DNA of 64,000 nucleotides from Brachionus manjavacas. Taxonomy: Eukaryota; Rotifera; Eurotatoria; Ploima; Brachionidae. Positions 46,301-58,022 of the stretch are shown here, one piece after another; position 1 is the stretch's first letter; the number at the start of each line of letters is the position of its first letter. Under the pieces are notes generated by a model, which was not told the origin of the DNA, did not search any database, and worked only from the letters and a program-made list of their open reading frames with translations. The position numbers were made by a program, and so were the translations under genes. The stretch covers positions 6,143,501 to 6,207,500 of the forward strand of contig JAHQIY010000007.1 of the NCBI GenBank assembly GCA_019054805.1, given 5' to 3'.

Positions 46301-49300
46301 ATTACGTAATTTAGTTTAATCATTAAAAAGAGGGATTTAATTTTAATCCATTATATTTATTCAGTACCTTTATAGATTATAAATTTTATAATTCTTTCTA
46401 TTTATCACCTACTTTGGAATTCTTGTTCGACCAAGATAAAAAAAAATTTACCTTTAGTGAAAATTAAAAGTTAAAAATAAATGATCCCCTACAAAAAGCC
46501 CCAAATCGTCCAAAAAATTTTTTATAATCAAAATATAATAAATAGAAACTTAAATAAAACCAAATTAAAAATCTAAATAAAACTCTTAAATAAAACTAAG
46601 TAAATAAAAACCTTAAAATAACGCTAATATGTCGGAACTTATCATTTCCACAACTGATGAGCCATCTATGCTTAATCAGGATGAGCTCAATTAATCGCAT
46701 GAACACAATTCATTTAGATTTAAACTGCTGGGAAAGGAGCATTTGTGATTGTAAAAATTGGTTGAAAGTCTACAAATGCAATCATATTATCGCTTTAGCT
46801 TCTCGTTTAAAACTTAGCAGCTTTTCAGAAGCAGCTTATTCTATTCAAATTAAGCATAAATGAAAACAAGGACGACCAGCAGCACCAGCAAACGTCTTGA
46901 TTAGACAGCCCAACGAAACTCAGCCTGATGCCGATGTCAATGAATAGCCAAGTAGCTCAGAAGAGACGATAGAAACTACTGCAACTACTGTTTTAAAGAG
47001 AAAACGAGGCAGTCCCTCTAAGCTAAAAATAAATTCATTTTTTATTTATCTTTTTTTCTTTACTTACATCATATATAAATGATAATTTAAAATATTCTGA
47101 GTCTTTATTAATTTTAATTAGTTTTTTTTTAAATATATTGATGACTTAATCATTTTAATATCGACATTCATTTAAAATATACACATAAAATTAAAATAGA
47201 GTGCAATTCACTATTTTATTTTATCACGATGACTTAAATTTTCATTAAAAAATTTTATCAAAAAATGTGTAATAACACATTAAATTAAGTAAGAAATGGT
47301 AAGCAATGTTGAGCTTTTTTAATTTTTTCAAAATAAAATTATTTCAAAATTTTCAGAAAAAAATGAATTTTTTCTTCTTTTTACCCTTAGCATTTTGGAA
47401 CGATTTTACTAAAATAAATGTATTTTAATGTAAGTTTACGTAATTTTTCGCAAAATTACATATCTTTACCGACTAATATACTCGTAAGAATACGTAAGCT
47501 TACTAAAAATAGTGTAAAATTACGTAATTTAGACAATTCGGAGCTTTTAACAAAAATACTTCATAAAAACACAAAAAAAAATTAAAATTTTCAATAATAT
47601 GGCATTATTATTATATTTAATTGAAATTGGTGATTTTTCAGAAATTTTGGTAAATTATAACCAGCCATATTTGATGGATTTACGTTTTCTATCTCTGATA
47701 AATAAATTAATAACATGGTTCCTTGTAAAAAAAATTTTAAACGGAATTTTGGCCTGATTTAAGAGTTTTTTTAGAAGTTTTCGATTTGAAAGATTCAATT
47801 TAAACAAAATATCTAAGCTTCAATCAAATAATTGAAAAATTTAAATTCCTTTTGAAAATGATACACAAGATGAAGATTAAAATCAAAGTGATAAATCAAT
47901 TAAAAAATCCATTAAAGACCAAGCTAAAAAAATCCGATTCTAAATAAAAAATAATAATTTTTAAATTTACGAAATTTAACTTTTTTTCTAAGTTAAAAAA
48001 AAACCTCAAAATCATATAAAATTTTAATTCTTTTTTACAATTAGCTGGTTAAATTAACGGGTGAAGAAAAAGTTTCCAGATTTGTTCTGATTTCTTCATT
48101 TTTAGCAAAAAATAATATTAATAAAAAAAGATCTGATAAAACTTCAAACTTTTACCTATTTTTTTATCAAAAAGCTCAAAAATGTCAAAAATGACACGGT
48201 GGTAATTGGACTGTTAAAAAATAATTTTATTGACTTGCTGAAACTAAAAAAAATGAAAAAATAGATAATTTTTTCTGAAATTCTATGTGTCTAAAAGAAG
48301 GAAAAAAAATAAACAAACAAACAAACAAATATAATAAGTTGAAAATGAAATTATTTTTAATTTTAAAAATAGAATTTATGTATTTTTTTTTAAGCATGTA
48401 ATCTTGAAGTCTAAAAAGAGACAAAAAAAATAGTTTTTATTTTTTTTAAATTTCCCTTTTTAAATATTTCTCTTTTATATTTAATTTGTTTTTATCATCG
48501 CCATATCTGGCGTAATTTTTTAAATAAATAATAAATAATAATAAGTAAAAAAAAAAAAAAAGAGTAAAATACTTGAAAACTTGAAGGACGTTGTTTGCTT
48601 GGCGAATTGTAAGTATCATAGGTAAGCTCGACTTTAATTTCAGGCATTAGAGCAAAAACAGTTTTGATAATCAAATCGTCAATCTCATTTTTGATCTTGG
48701 CGACATTGATGCCAATTTTTGACATAAAACTATAGATCTTGCTCAATTTTCGCTTGCTTCCTTGTCCTGCTAGCTTTTGGTCATAAATTTTCTCTGTGCT
48801 AAATTGATATTTGTCATTTTTTTTATTCAATGAATAATTTGTTAAATGCATGTAGATCTGATTCAGATTGTTAATGTCAGGTTTTTGGTAATCAATGGTC
48901 GCAAAGCGCACCAACCCTTCATCGCATATATAAATCTCTAGTGGCTTTATCTTAAGAATGACCACATAGATCCTAAAATCCGATTTGAGTCCATCAATCA
49001 GAAACGGATTGTGCACGTACTCTTGGACAATATAGCTTTTCGGATTATCAGTCTTTGGGTTTAAATATCCACTGGGCGAGCTGATCAAATAAATTCCGTC
49101 GCCTTGACTGCCATCATTAGGTTTGACAATATACGTGGTCAATGTTTTTTTCATTTTTGCATCTTGGTCATGCATGAAGCGGCATTCTTGGGTAAATTCC
49201 TTCAATTGTTCGGGCAAGAACCATGTTCTGGGATAAAAGCTGTATTCACTTGGATAAAATCGTCTCATTACATTTAGCGAGTGAGTCAGAGGACCTTTTT

Positions 49301-50491
49301 TTAGCAAGTGATTCATTGACGGAAATTTGTTCAGTCGTGAATCAGGGGAAAAGCATGAGAAAGAGTTTTGGTCACGTCCTTCGTGGGAAGCACAAGATTG
49401 CCAGATGATATCGCAACCATTCGCAAGTCCGTTTGGACACTCTTGCCATCCCAGCTCAGCTATGCAAAGTTTCAGCACTTCAGTATTCGACCGGGCCTTA
49501 GATGTGTCCACAGTTATCTTAGTTTTTGATGATATTGATAATTTTGATTTGATGCTTTCGGATGCTCTTAAATCGATTGTACTTTCATTGAAAGTTGGCT
49601 TCAAAATGGGTGGTTTTTTTATTAGATAATCAAAATTTTTTGCCAATTCAATCTTTTGGTCGCTTTTGAATGCATTGGCGAAAAATCTGGCGCCCATTCC
49701 GACCGAAGATTTTATTCGGCGCAGATCTGGTTTGACCAAACTTTTTGAAGTACTCAATGGTCTTGTTTTGTTTTGCTTTTCTTCCATTAACACCTTATTT
49801 AGCTCCATGTCATTGACTGATTTTGAATCTGGATTTGTTTTGTTCGTTTCATTCTTTAATAATAAAAAACAAGCTTTTGTTTAATATGAGTTTTTGACAT
49901 ATCTTTTTTAGTTTAAAATAATATCTATTAATTTATTAAATAAAAAAAAGCAAAAGGCTTTAAATGCCAAAGAAAAAAATAGATGAAAATAATTAAATGC
50001 CTTTAACAAAGAATCAAATTGTTTTGCTCAAGGTATTTTTATTTAATTTTAAAATGAGCATTACAATAAAACTCTAATATTTTTTTTCAATTTTTATTCT
50101 GCATGTGAATTTAAGCCGATGATAAACTTGCGTTAAGTAATGATAAAAAATACTTTTTTTATTCTTTATCAAACTTGAGATTATAAATAATTTTAATTTA
50201 CTTTTTTAAATTCTAAATTTTTCTCGTTTTGATTAGAGACTACATTATTTTCATCATTTTTTTTATTCTCTTTTTCAAATACGCTCGAATATTCTAAACA
50301 AAAAAAATTTAAACATTTTTTTATCAAAGATGAAAAGCAAAAAATTTACCTAGGATGGATTTTTTGTCATTTTTTATTGTCAAGCAAGATAGATCGGACT
50401 CTGAACCGGAAGATAGTGATTCATCTATAAATGAACTCGAATACATGCTAGTGTCAGCTAAGTCGGATTCCGACTGTGAACTTAAACTCAT
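40318..50491 (-). CDS. TTLL11: Tubulin polyglutamylase TTLL11
   Basis: Six exons join in frame: 50491-50350, 50293-50202, 49853-48573, 41928-41720, 41667-41227 and 40750-40318. Intron phases are 1, 0, 0, 2 and 2; all are GT-AG. The product is 865 residues, slightly longer than vertebrate TTLL11. Residues 1-200 are Ser-rich and unconserved. The TTL domain follows with KPNDGSQGDGIYLI (ATP-grasp, about 320), SDFRIYVVILK, HLTNYSLNK and LLEVNCNPSLRIDFE (about 523, catalytic Glu/Asn). The C-terminal TTLL11-specific blocks NRLYIQESIADLFIFF, FVKYCNI and IIFFELSKKWDMY are spread over exons 5-6. The enzyme adds or lengthens glutamate chains on tubulin in cilia and microtubules. Intron 3 is 6.6 kb and full of transposon remains; the others are 52 to 476 nt. 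The frame is intact. Confidence 0.95.
40368..40373 (+). terminator. Possible lipocalin poly(A) signal
   Basis: AATAAA on the plus strand 52 nt after the lipocalin stop, lying inside the last coding exon of TTLL11 (antisense). Confidence 0.5.
42030..42776 (+). mobile_element. LINE copy C in TTLL11 intron 3
   Basis: A plus-strand frame with one stop encodes the RT C-terminal region: SSDLKWQNQVNLSVNKSN, LLYQSLVRPQLEYAICVWSP, LDKVQERATKLV, LSKRRVRGDLIQFF, FLINRIVPIWNKLPNEIV. It ends at a CTCCTACTACTACTAC tail. 5'-truncated and inserted antisense to TTLL11. It is the same tail type as copies B and D. Confidence 0.88.
42777..43068. other. No gene seen
   Basis: AT-rich intronic DNA. Confidence 0.45.
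43069..43549. mobile_element. hAT-type MITE, family 2, second copy
   Basis: The 481-bp element has CAGAGTTGTTTAAAAGTC ends as in 34148-34493 and the same core, including the stem-loop at 43191-43225. It carries an extra stretch of about 100 bp near the right end and expanded poly-T. The flanks share TCTGAT but not a clean 8-bp duplication. It lies in TTLL11 intron 3. Confidence 0.88.
44010..44262 (+). repeat. Dispersed repeat R3, copy 1
   Basis: Shared with 47250-47560: GAAACGGTTAGGAATGTTGA, a Phe/Lys-like AT tract, then a cluster of TTACGTAA palindromes around CGACTAATAT and an ending near GAGCTTTT. Related TACGTAA-rich sequence also occurs at the foldback element 35979-36901. Confidence 0.6.
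44833..46255 (+). mobile_element. Decayed MULE-like element with imperfect inverted ends
   Basis: The left end (TAGGGTTGGTAGACTGGTTC, then CCTTGAAACCG) and right end (reverse complement starting TAGGACTGGTAAGCCGG, then TTGAAACCG) are imperfect inverted repeats. Inside, 45200-45560 (+) encodes THIEENWVGYD, RYDIELWNIYYRIND and CLPRTNNFVEAWLS, the C-terminal block of one MULE transposase type, with stops. A structured non-coding stretch follows at 45591-45711. The remaining interior is AT-rich. Confidence 0.55.
46690..47035 (+). pseudogene. MULE SWIM zinc-finger fragment
   Basis: A plus-strand frame gives LNCWERSICDCKNWLKVYKC followed by NHIIALA, a SWIM finger (CxC...CxH). After a stop comes a Pro/Thr/Glu-rich tail ending in KRKRGSPSKLK. 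It parallels the minus-strand relic at 17210-17690. It lies in TTLL11 intron 3 and is non-functional. Confidence 0.7.
47250..47560 (+). repeat. Dispersed repeat R3, copy 2
   Basis: Direct, diverged copy of 44010-44262 with the same order: AAGAAATGGTAAGCAATGTT, AT tract, CCGACTAATATACTCGTAAG, CGTAAG/ACGTAA cluster, GGAGCTTTT. Confidence 0.6.
47561..48572. other. No exon seen; intron 3 of TTLL11
   Basis: AT-rich intronic DNA next to the exon 3 donor (CAA|GTATTT). Confidence 0.5.
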
Positions 50492-51377
50492 TTTCTTGCT
50501 TTTTGTTGCACAATTTCTGAAAGTTTTTAGCTAAAAAAACATTTAAAATAAAATTTTTACTTAAACATTCTAAAAAAAACTAATTAAAGAAGTCTTAAAT
50601 CTAGAAATTTAAAAAGGTAAATTTTATAAGGTATTCTGTTTTGATGCGGACTTGCTTCAAAAAAGATACGACTAACGTTGCTTAGCTACTTTAATTTTTC
50701 TCTTACACAATCTAATTTTTAATTAAGATATGCAGACTTTTAAAAAATTTTAAATTATTTCAATTGGTTTTTTAAAGGAGAAAAATTGTTTGTTTTATTA
50801 AAAAAAAATTAAAACTTAGGTTAAAAATTTGATTTTTTTTTATTTTGAAAGCTCTCAACAATAATTTTATTCTTTTTATATGCAAAATTCTATTCAAAGG
50901 AAATAATTTCATATTTGATTTCATACAAAGACTCTTGGTTAGAAAAAAAAGCCTCTCCAAACTGAAACCATTGAGAATTCTCTTTATTAAAAAATTGAAC
51001 AAGTTTGGTTTAAAAATTCTAGACAACTTAAATTGGCTAAAGAATTTTTTGTAATCGATGCTCTTTCAAAAATTAAAAGTTTACGTAATATTTAATAAAT
51101 TCTGAAGTCCACAAACTAAGTCAATCCAAAGAATAGCATTGTTTAATTAGAAAATTCAAATGAGCAATATGTAGATCAATTATGAATTTTGAATGATTTT
51201 TAAAAATAAACTTGATTAGAGAACTTAAAATTTTGAAAATGTGTTGAATTTGAAAGTAAATATTTTATTAAATTTTAATAAAAGAACTCTCTTAATTTTT
51301 TGTATTATTCCTTTTTGTACTATTCAATAAAGTTTTTTCTTTGATCGAAAAGTCCTGGCGAAGGAGATCATATTTAT
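50492..51377. other. 5' flank of TTLL11, no gene seen
   Basis: AT-rich; opposing open frames at 50772-51054 are Lys/Leu/Phe-rich and composition-driven. The TTLL11 promoter should lie at its left edge, but no motif is recognisable. Confidence 0.45.
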
Positions 51378-52710
51378 TAGAATTGTAGTAGTAGGAGTAG
51401 TTTTGACTGTAGCTGGCTGGCCAGCGAGTGTGCTGATAAGGCACACTAAGACAGCTGATATGATTGATTACTGCTCATCCAGCAATCAATGCCTGCTTTA
51501 AAGCTGTTAACATTGGGGGCTTCAACTAATTGATTTGGCAGTGAGTTCCAAAAGTTAGCGGTTCTGTTGTTAGCGGTGATATTTGAAGCAGTGACCTCTT
51601 CCTTGGATTTTGGTGACATCAAAATTTTTTCAACCAATTCTATTCCATGCATGGACTTGCATAAATGAATTAGATCACCTCTTTTTCTTCTCTCCACCAG
51701 ATTTGGAATGTTCAAAGCCTCCAATCTGCTTTCATACGGTTTGTTTCTAATTGAAGAAACAAATTTGGGACCTCTGCGTTGAATCCTTTCATCATTCTCA
51801 TAGTCCGACTTAAGAATTGGAGACCATACAGGCACAGCAAATTCCTAAAATATAAAATTATCAAAATAACTTACAATCAAACCGAGCGAATGATTTCCTG
51901 ATACGACCCAACTTTTGATTTGCTTTTTTTGCAGCCTCTAGCACTTGATTTTTCCATTTGAGATTTGTATTGAAGATAACTCCAAGATCTCTTTCGGTTT
52001 CTGACGTTGATAACTGTTTACCATCAATAAAATAAGTGAATTCTTTGTTTTTATGACCGTAATGCATAACCACACATTTTGATGTGTTGAAGAGAAGAAG
52101 CCAATCTTGAGTCTACTTGAAAATTAAATCTAAATCTGATTGTAGTTTCACTGCGCTTATTTCTGATACAGTTTGCGAGAATATTTTAGTATCATCTGCA
52201 TACATTTTGACAACATTCTCTATTCCTTTTTATAGATCATTGATATACAAAACGAACAATCGTGGACTAATCACTGACCCTTGTGGTACACCGCTAAAAA
52301 TCTCAACCCAATCCGACAAAATTTCACCATGAAAAACTCGTTGTCTTCTATTTTTCAAGAAAGCTTCAATCCATTTTAGTGTAAGACCATCAAAGCCGTA
52401 CGCTTTCAATTTAGCTATTAGTCGTCTGTGCCGAACAGTATCAAATGCTTTCGCAAAATCTAGCAGAATTACATCAACAGGAATACTTTTGTCTAGATTC
52501 ATTGAGATGAAATCTAGAGTTTCCAGAAGATTAGATGTACATGACTTTTTCTTGACAAATGCTGTTCTTTAGATATAATATTGTTCTTATAAAGAAAGTC
52601 TTCCATTTTGGTTCTTATTATGCTTTCTTTTATTTTGCACGGAATTGAAGTTAAAGACACACGACGATAATTGCTGGCCATTGATTTATCACCTTTTTTA
52701 TAAACAATTT
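51378..52710 (-). mobile_element. LINE copy B, longest of its family here
   Basis: Minus-strand frames follow the RT from NYRRVSLTSIPCK (about 52660) through VILLDFAKAFDTVRHRR, FSGVPQGSVISPRLFVLYIN and MYADDTKIFSQT. The sequence continues through KEFTYFIDGKQLSTSETERD, LGVIFNTNLKWKNQV, SFARFDCKLF, RRKRGDLIHLCKSMHGIEL and NFWNSLPNQLVEAPNVNSFK, and ends with a CTACTCCTACTACTACAATT tail at 51378. A few stops make it inactive. It serves as the reference for reading copy A. Confidence 0.9.
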
Positions 52711-53460
52711 AGAATTGTACTAACCCTAACCCCTAACTGGATTAGATTCTTTTTAGACTCTGGAACTCTTAAGGTAAATGTGAATGACCAACTGAACGAA
52801 GAATACCAAATAACTGCAGGTGTTCCTCAAGGCTTATTAATTAGTCCTTTTTTATTTGGTATATACAGGAGTGATTTGATACTTGTGTTTTAGGTAAATT
52901 AACGTAAATTTACGTAAAACAACTGTATATTAATGAAATTCACAAAAGAAAAAAAAATTCTCTCCGCTTTTCGCAGATGATTTAGTTAAATTCTTCATTT
53001 TCAACAAAAAGGGGAACTTATAATATAAGATGAATTATAACAACAATGGCTTATTAAATCGAAAATGAAGATATCAGTTGAAAAGTCGTGAAAAAGCACA
53101 AAAAAAAGAGTTATAATCTTAACTTTAAAAAAATTTATGGAAAAAGAATACTAAGCCAAAAAAAATCAAGTTCCTTGATATTTATAAATTTTATTCTAAG
53201 TTAAATTTCACTATACTGTCAGATAAATTTAAAGAATGCTGCAATAAAAGGCTAAATTTTTTTAAAATACTATAAAACAATAATGAAATTTCTATAGATC
53301 TTCTATATCAATTTTAGACAATTCTTTTCCTTGCTTGAATTAATTTTCAGAATATCAAAAAACTACAAGCAATTCAGAATACAGAAGTAAGATCTATCCT
53401 TAAGTTAAAATTTGATACTCCCTCCAACATGGTGCATCATGAGGCTTTTAATGAAGTGTT
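52703..53460 (+). mobile_element. LINE copy J (family of E and G)
   Basis: Plus-strand pieces read WIRFFLDSGTLKVNVNDQLN, ITAGVPQGLLISPFLF, the box FADDLVKFFIFN (about 52975), then MKISVEKS and IQNTEVRSILKLKFDTPSNM. It stops at the HHEAFN block without the 3' UTR. Its left border abuts copy B. Confidence 0.8.
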
Positions 53461-53461
53461 G

Positions 53462-53690
53462 TAAGACTGGTGGAGGTTCGGAAAGGGTTGATTCTTTCCA
53501 GAATTTTGCTGCAGAACGCCTTGCTTGCTATTGATAGCATTAATATTACTCGCCAATTGTCACAGATCAATTTGTTACATTTTTTAGAGAGCTCGACTAT
53601 TAGGCCTTATGACTAGTCCTCTGGTATGATTTCTTGCCGCGATATCTTGCTAAAGAGATCTTGCAATTGTGTTTCAATTTCAAACATTTA
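53462..53690 (-). mobile_element. RT fragment P of a further LINE
   Basis: Minus strand: LICDNWRVILMLSIASKAFC followed by SKILERI matches the NWRGITLLS..SKVF..ILxxRI block before the RT palm of some non-LTR elements. Only about 70 codons are preserved, joined directly to copy J. Confidence 0.65.
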
Positions 53691-54508
53691 TAATGCTCAA
53701 TTAGATAAGATTTTATATACCGTAATGAAATAAAATTGCGCATTTAAATTTTTTTTACCATTTTTGAAATCTGATAAAATATTTGCCGCATTTTGTTATA
53801 ATGATGTTTGAAAAGTAACCTTTTAGATTTGATTTAAAAAAAAACTGTTTATTAATCCTCAAATTGATATAATAAAAAAATAAATTGAAGAGACTTTCGC
53901 TGATCAGAATTGACCGAGGGCAATGTGATCAGAGCTATCAATTTGGCTTTTTGATCTTTCTGATCATTTTTTAAATTGAGTCTACTTTTGTTTGGTATCT
54001 AACATATTCCAATTTTTTTTTATTCAGATTTAATTTTAAATTCTTTTTGATTAAATGATTATGAGTTTAACATTTTGAAAACTTTCTAATCAATTTAATC
54101 TTCAATAATGTAGTTGTGCGAAAGTTCGAAAAAATTAAAAAAAATTGGAAATTTTTTTTCTTCAATTAATTTATTTATCTCAAAAAAAAATCTTGGGTGA
54201 TGAAAAAAAAATCAAAGAAAAAAAATGAATAAAATGTAAATTAAAATAAAACATAAGAAAATTTAAAAAATTTTAAAGATATTTTTAAAAATTTCAGGTT
54301 TAAAACATAAAAAAAAGTTAAAGATCACTTAAAAGTGATAAACAACTGTCAATATCTGTTTTGCTTAGATTTATTTTTTAAAGTATAAATTAATCAAAAT
54401 TGTAACATATCTCTAAATTTCAATCTAAATAAAATAAAAAAATGAAAACAGTTTTATTTACTTTAAAAAATAAAGGTGATTAGATTAAAAAAATAGCTAA
54501 AAATAAAT
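53691..54508. other. 3' flank of WASHC2, no other gene seen
   Basis: AT-rich. An AATAAA on the minus strand at 54458-54453, about 50 nt beyond the WASHC2 stop, is a likely poly(A) signal. Confidence 0.5.
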
Positions 54509-57500
54509 TCAATCAAAAATTGAATCTTCAATGGTTGTTTTTTTTTTCTCAATTTTTTTCTTCTGAACATCCGCGAATATATCCTCATAATCGTCTAAAT
54601 CATCGAAAATATTTTTTTTCGCCTCCTCTTGTTTGATGGTAGACTTTGAGGCACTAGATGAATCTGACTTATTTTTGACAAACTTTTTCTCCTCATTCAC
54701 TTTCAAATCATCATTGAAAATATCATCATCTAAATTATCAAATAAAGATTTGCTAGTGGTCTTGGTGTCCTTCTTTTTTGGCTGTGATTTCGGCTCATTC
54801 TTGGGCTTACTTTTTGCCTTCAGGTCTACTTTGAAGATATCATCATCGTCTTCATTTAAATTATCAAACAAATTGCTTTGCTTAATGACTGGTTGCACTA
54901 GATTTTCCTCAACTTTCGATGCATCAAATATGCCATCTGATGCTGCAGGTTTAGTTTCTACTTGAATGGCTTCTGAATTTTGATTGTCCATTGCTTCTTT
55001 TGACTGATTACTTACACTGGACTTGGTGCTATCCACTGCATTCTGAGTTTCCAATGTTAATTTTCGTTGCTTGGTTGGAAGTCTTTTTTTCGAAGATATG
55101 GCTCTTATCCGATCCTGCAAATGAACAAATAATCAAAAAAAAAAAAAATTAGAGTTAAAACTTTTTGGGCAGTGTTTATTATTGGAGTTGTGGAAGCTGT
55201 AATTGTATTAAATGCATCAATCGAATCCTGATTGTTCGACTCTTTTATTTGTGTTGTATCAGTAGCGAAATCAGCAAAAAAATTTGTTTCTGCTGGTTCT
55301 TGGGCTTTTTTTATCTCAGGTTTTGAACTTTTTTCATCGGTTTCAGAATCTTCTCCACTTTCATTATTTTGAGCTAACTTCTTGAACAAACCACTTGATT
55401 TAAGTGCCAATGGGTCGAAAAGAACATTTTTAACCACAGGCTTGGGCTTTGTCAGCTCGGATTCAGGTTTTAAAGAATCAGTTTTGCTAGTCAAATTTTC
55501 TTCTTTGGATTTTTTCTGAATTGGTCTTGAGAACAAATCATCATCATCTTCATTGTTGTCGCCAAAGAGACTAGTGGCCGGCTTAGGTGCTGGTATCGAA
55601 TTTTTAACAGATATATCAAATTTTTTTGCTTGTGTTTCCTCGCTTTTATCTAAATCAGGCTTTTTTTCATTTAATTTCTGTTTGTTTGCCGGCCTTGAAA
55701 ATAATTCATCATCATTGTCATCATCGAAAAGACTGGCACTAGGCTTTGGTGCTTGTACCAGCTTTTGGGAAGCATTGTTGGCGTTTTTTGTTTCCTTGTC
55801 TTCTATTTTATTTATTTGAGAATTTTTTTCATCTAATTTGGGTGACTTTTCCAGCTTCGCAATTAAATCATCATCATCATTGTCATCATCAAAGAGGCTA
55901 CTAGCAGGCTTAGGTGTTGTTATCAAATTTTGAGAAACATTTTTTTTGTCCTTATCTTCTCTTTTATTAATTTCAGGCTTTTGCTCTATTTTTTTATCTG
56001 TTCTTGAGAACAAATCATCATCATTGTCATCGTCAAAGAGGCCACTAGCAGGCCTAGGTGTTTGTGACAAATTTTGAGAAGAATCTTTGATATTTTTTGC
56101 GTCCTCATTTTCTCTTTTATTAATTTGAGACATTTGTTGCACCTTGATGACTGTTTTTGGAAACAAGTCATCATCATCATTGTCATCATCAAAAAGACCA
56201 GGAGTAGGCTTTGGAGTCTGTGCCAAAATTTGACCAGTATTAGTGACATTTTTTGTTTCCTTGTCTTCTCTTTTATCTTTTTCAGACTTTTGCTCAATTT
56301 TTTTGCCTGTCTTCGAAAATAAATCATCATCCTCACTGTCATCATCAAATAAAGAAGTTATTTTTGCGGGAACAGCTGGCGGAATTTTGGCAGGTTGTAG
56401 TTTTGGCTCAAAATCGTCTTCTTCATTGTCAAAAAGACTTGATGACAGCACCGATGATGTTTGCGGAGTATGCTGCACATTTTTTTTATTTTCAGCCAAA
56501 TCTTTCTCCAAAGGCTCCAGCAAACATCTCGAGTTTTCATCAGCTAGTACTGCAGCTTTTATTGGTTTTATTTCTACTTTTGTATCGGCGAAAAAATCAT
56601 CCTCTGACTCTTCATCGCTATCAAATAAATTCTGATTTGGCCTAATCATCTTTGTCTGTGGCTCCGATTCCTTAGGCACTTTGGTGGGTTCATTGGAAAA
56701 TGAAATGACAGATTTTTTCTTTTCAGATTGAGTAGGTTTTGCCAAAAGCTCTTCATCATCTTCATCATCAAACAAAGTCTGCTTTTTGCTAGTAGCTTTC
56801 GAAAATAAACTTTCATCTGATTCACTTTCCGAATTGTCAAAGAGACCAGCTTGCTTCTGTTCCAGTGGCTTAGACTGTTCGGTGGGCTTTTGACCAGGCG
56901 GTTCTCGATTGCTGCCATTTGCTTTCATCGCTATCTTACGGCTTAATTCAGATGCAAAGTCCAGAGTCTTTTCTTGCAGCTTTTCGCTTGGTTCTTCAGC
57001 TTCTGGCGCAGACTCCCCTGCTTCCGATTCGGAATTAGACTCATCATCAAACAAATCATCAGACTTTTTTTTGCTAGCAAACAAATTAGTTGGCTCCTCT
57101 TCGGACTCGTCTTCGAACATGTCATCTCTTTTCCCAGTGTTATTGAACAATTGGTCATTTTCTGATTCAGAATCATCGAGCTCGTCTTCTTGGCTCTCTG
57201 ATTCTGATTCCGGCTCACTTGCACTTTCAGCCATTTCTTCTTCGTCCTCTTCTTCTTGCTCGTCATCGACTTCATCGTCTAAATCTTTAAGTCCAACATG
57301 GTCATTTTCCAAATAGGCATCGGATCCGATTAAATATGGCAAACTTCTTAGAACATAGGGATCTTTTGTTTCATAAATAACCAGATCTTCATTTTTGTCC
57401 TGATCGTCTTCGTCATCGGACTCATCCAATTTTGAGCCATCTATTTGGTCAAAATAAGTGTCCATAATTGTCATGCCGATTTGAACCGATTCTGTGATTA

Positions 57501-58022
57501 CTTCCAGCAATTCTTGTTCTTTTTCTTCCTTGGTTTTTTCAGCCTTTTCCTTTTCAATGTTAGTGCCCAGCACGGTCACGTCGTGCTCGTAAACTCTCTT
57601 GTAAAAGTTTTAAAAAATAGACTCGGTCTTATCAGGTCTACTTACATTTTCTATGAACTGTGTGTTTTCCAGTTGTAAAAAGTTGGTAATTGTGTTTTCG
57701 AATTTGACATGGCATTGCTAAAATTTACTCTAAATTAGCCAAAAAAATATCAAGATCAAGAAACGAGCTACTTGTTCCTCGAATGCAAGCTTTTGAAGAT
57801 CTTTTTCAATATTGGCTGCTTTGGTCATAAAATTTTCGGAAAATTTTTTCAAGTACAGTAAAAGCTTTTAGAAAATAAATAAATTACTGAAATTTGGTTA
57901 TTTTTAAAAAAGGCTACGCCAGCATCTCCCGCCAAAGACCAGTTATTTGAGCAATTGATTAGTTCCTGCGGATGCCAAGGTTTTTCCCATGGTTTTTGCT
58001 CTTCAATTTCGTTTTCACTCAT
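54509..58022 (-). CDS. WASHC2: WASH complex subunit 2 (FAM21)
   Basis: Five exons all join in phase 0: 58022-57918, 57864-57772, 57717-57646, 57597-55162 and 55114-54509. Introns are only 53, 54, 48 and 47 nt. The product is 1103 residues (vertebrate forms about 1300). The N-terminal head has PWEKPWHPQELINCSNNWSL and LQLENTQFIEN|RVYEHDV, then LRSLPYLIGSDAYLEND, as in FAM21; in this family the head assembles with WASH. The remainder is an acidic, disordered tail with about 20 LFa-type motifs (GLFDDDNDDDDLF, SLFDDDSEDDDLF and similar), which bind VPS35 of retromer, and a basic RIRAISSKKRLPTKQRK segment at the start of exon 5. It ends with more DDLDDYEDIF motifs. The protein anchors the actin-nucleating WASH complex to endosomes. 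The last intron has a weak donor (GTTTTA), the least certain point. Confidence 0.95.

Noticed and set aside
49223-49884. Plus-strand frames opposite TTLL11 exon 3
   Set aside because: Antisense shadows of a conserved coding exon.
54633-57316. Many open frames on the plus strand and in other minus frames across WASHC2
   Set aside because: They are shadows of the repetitive Asp/Glu/Ser/Phe codons of the WASHC2 exon; none has splice or start support.
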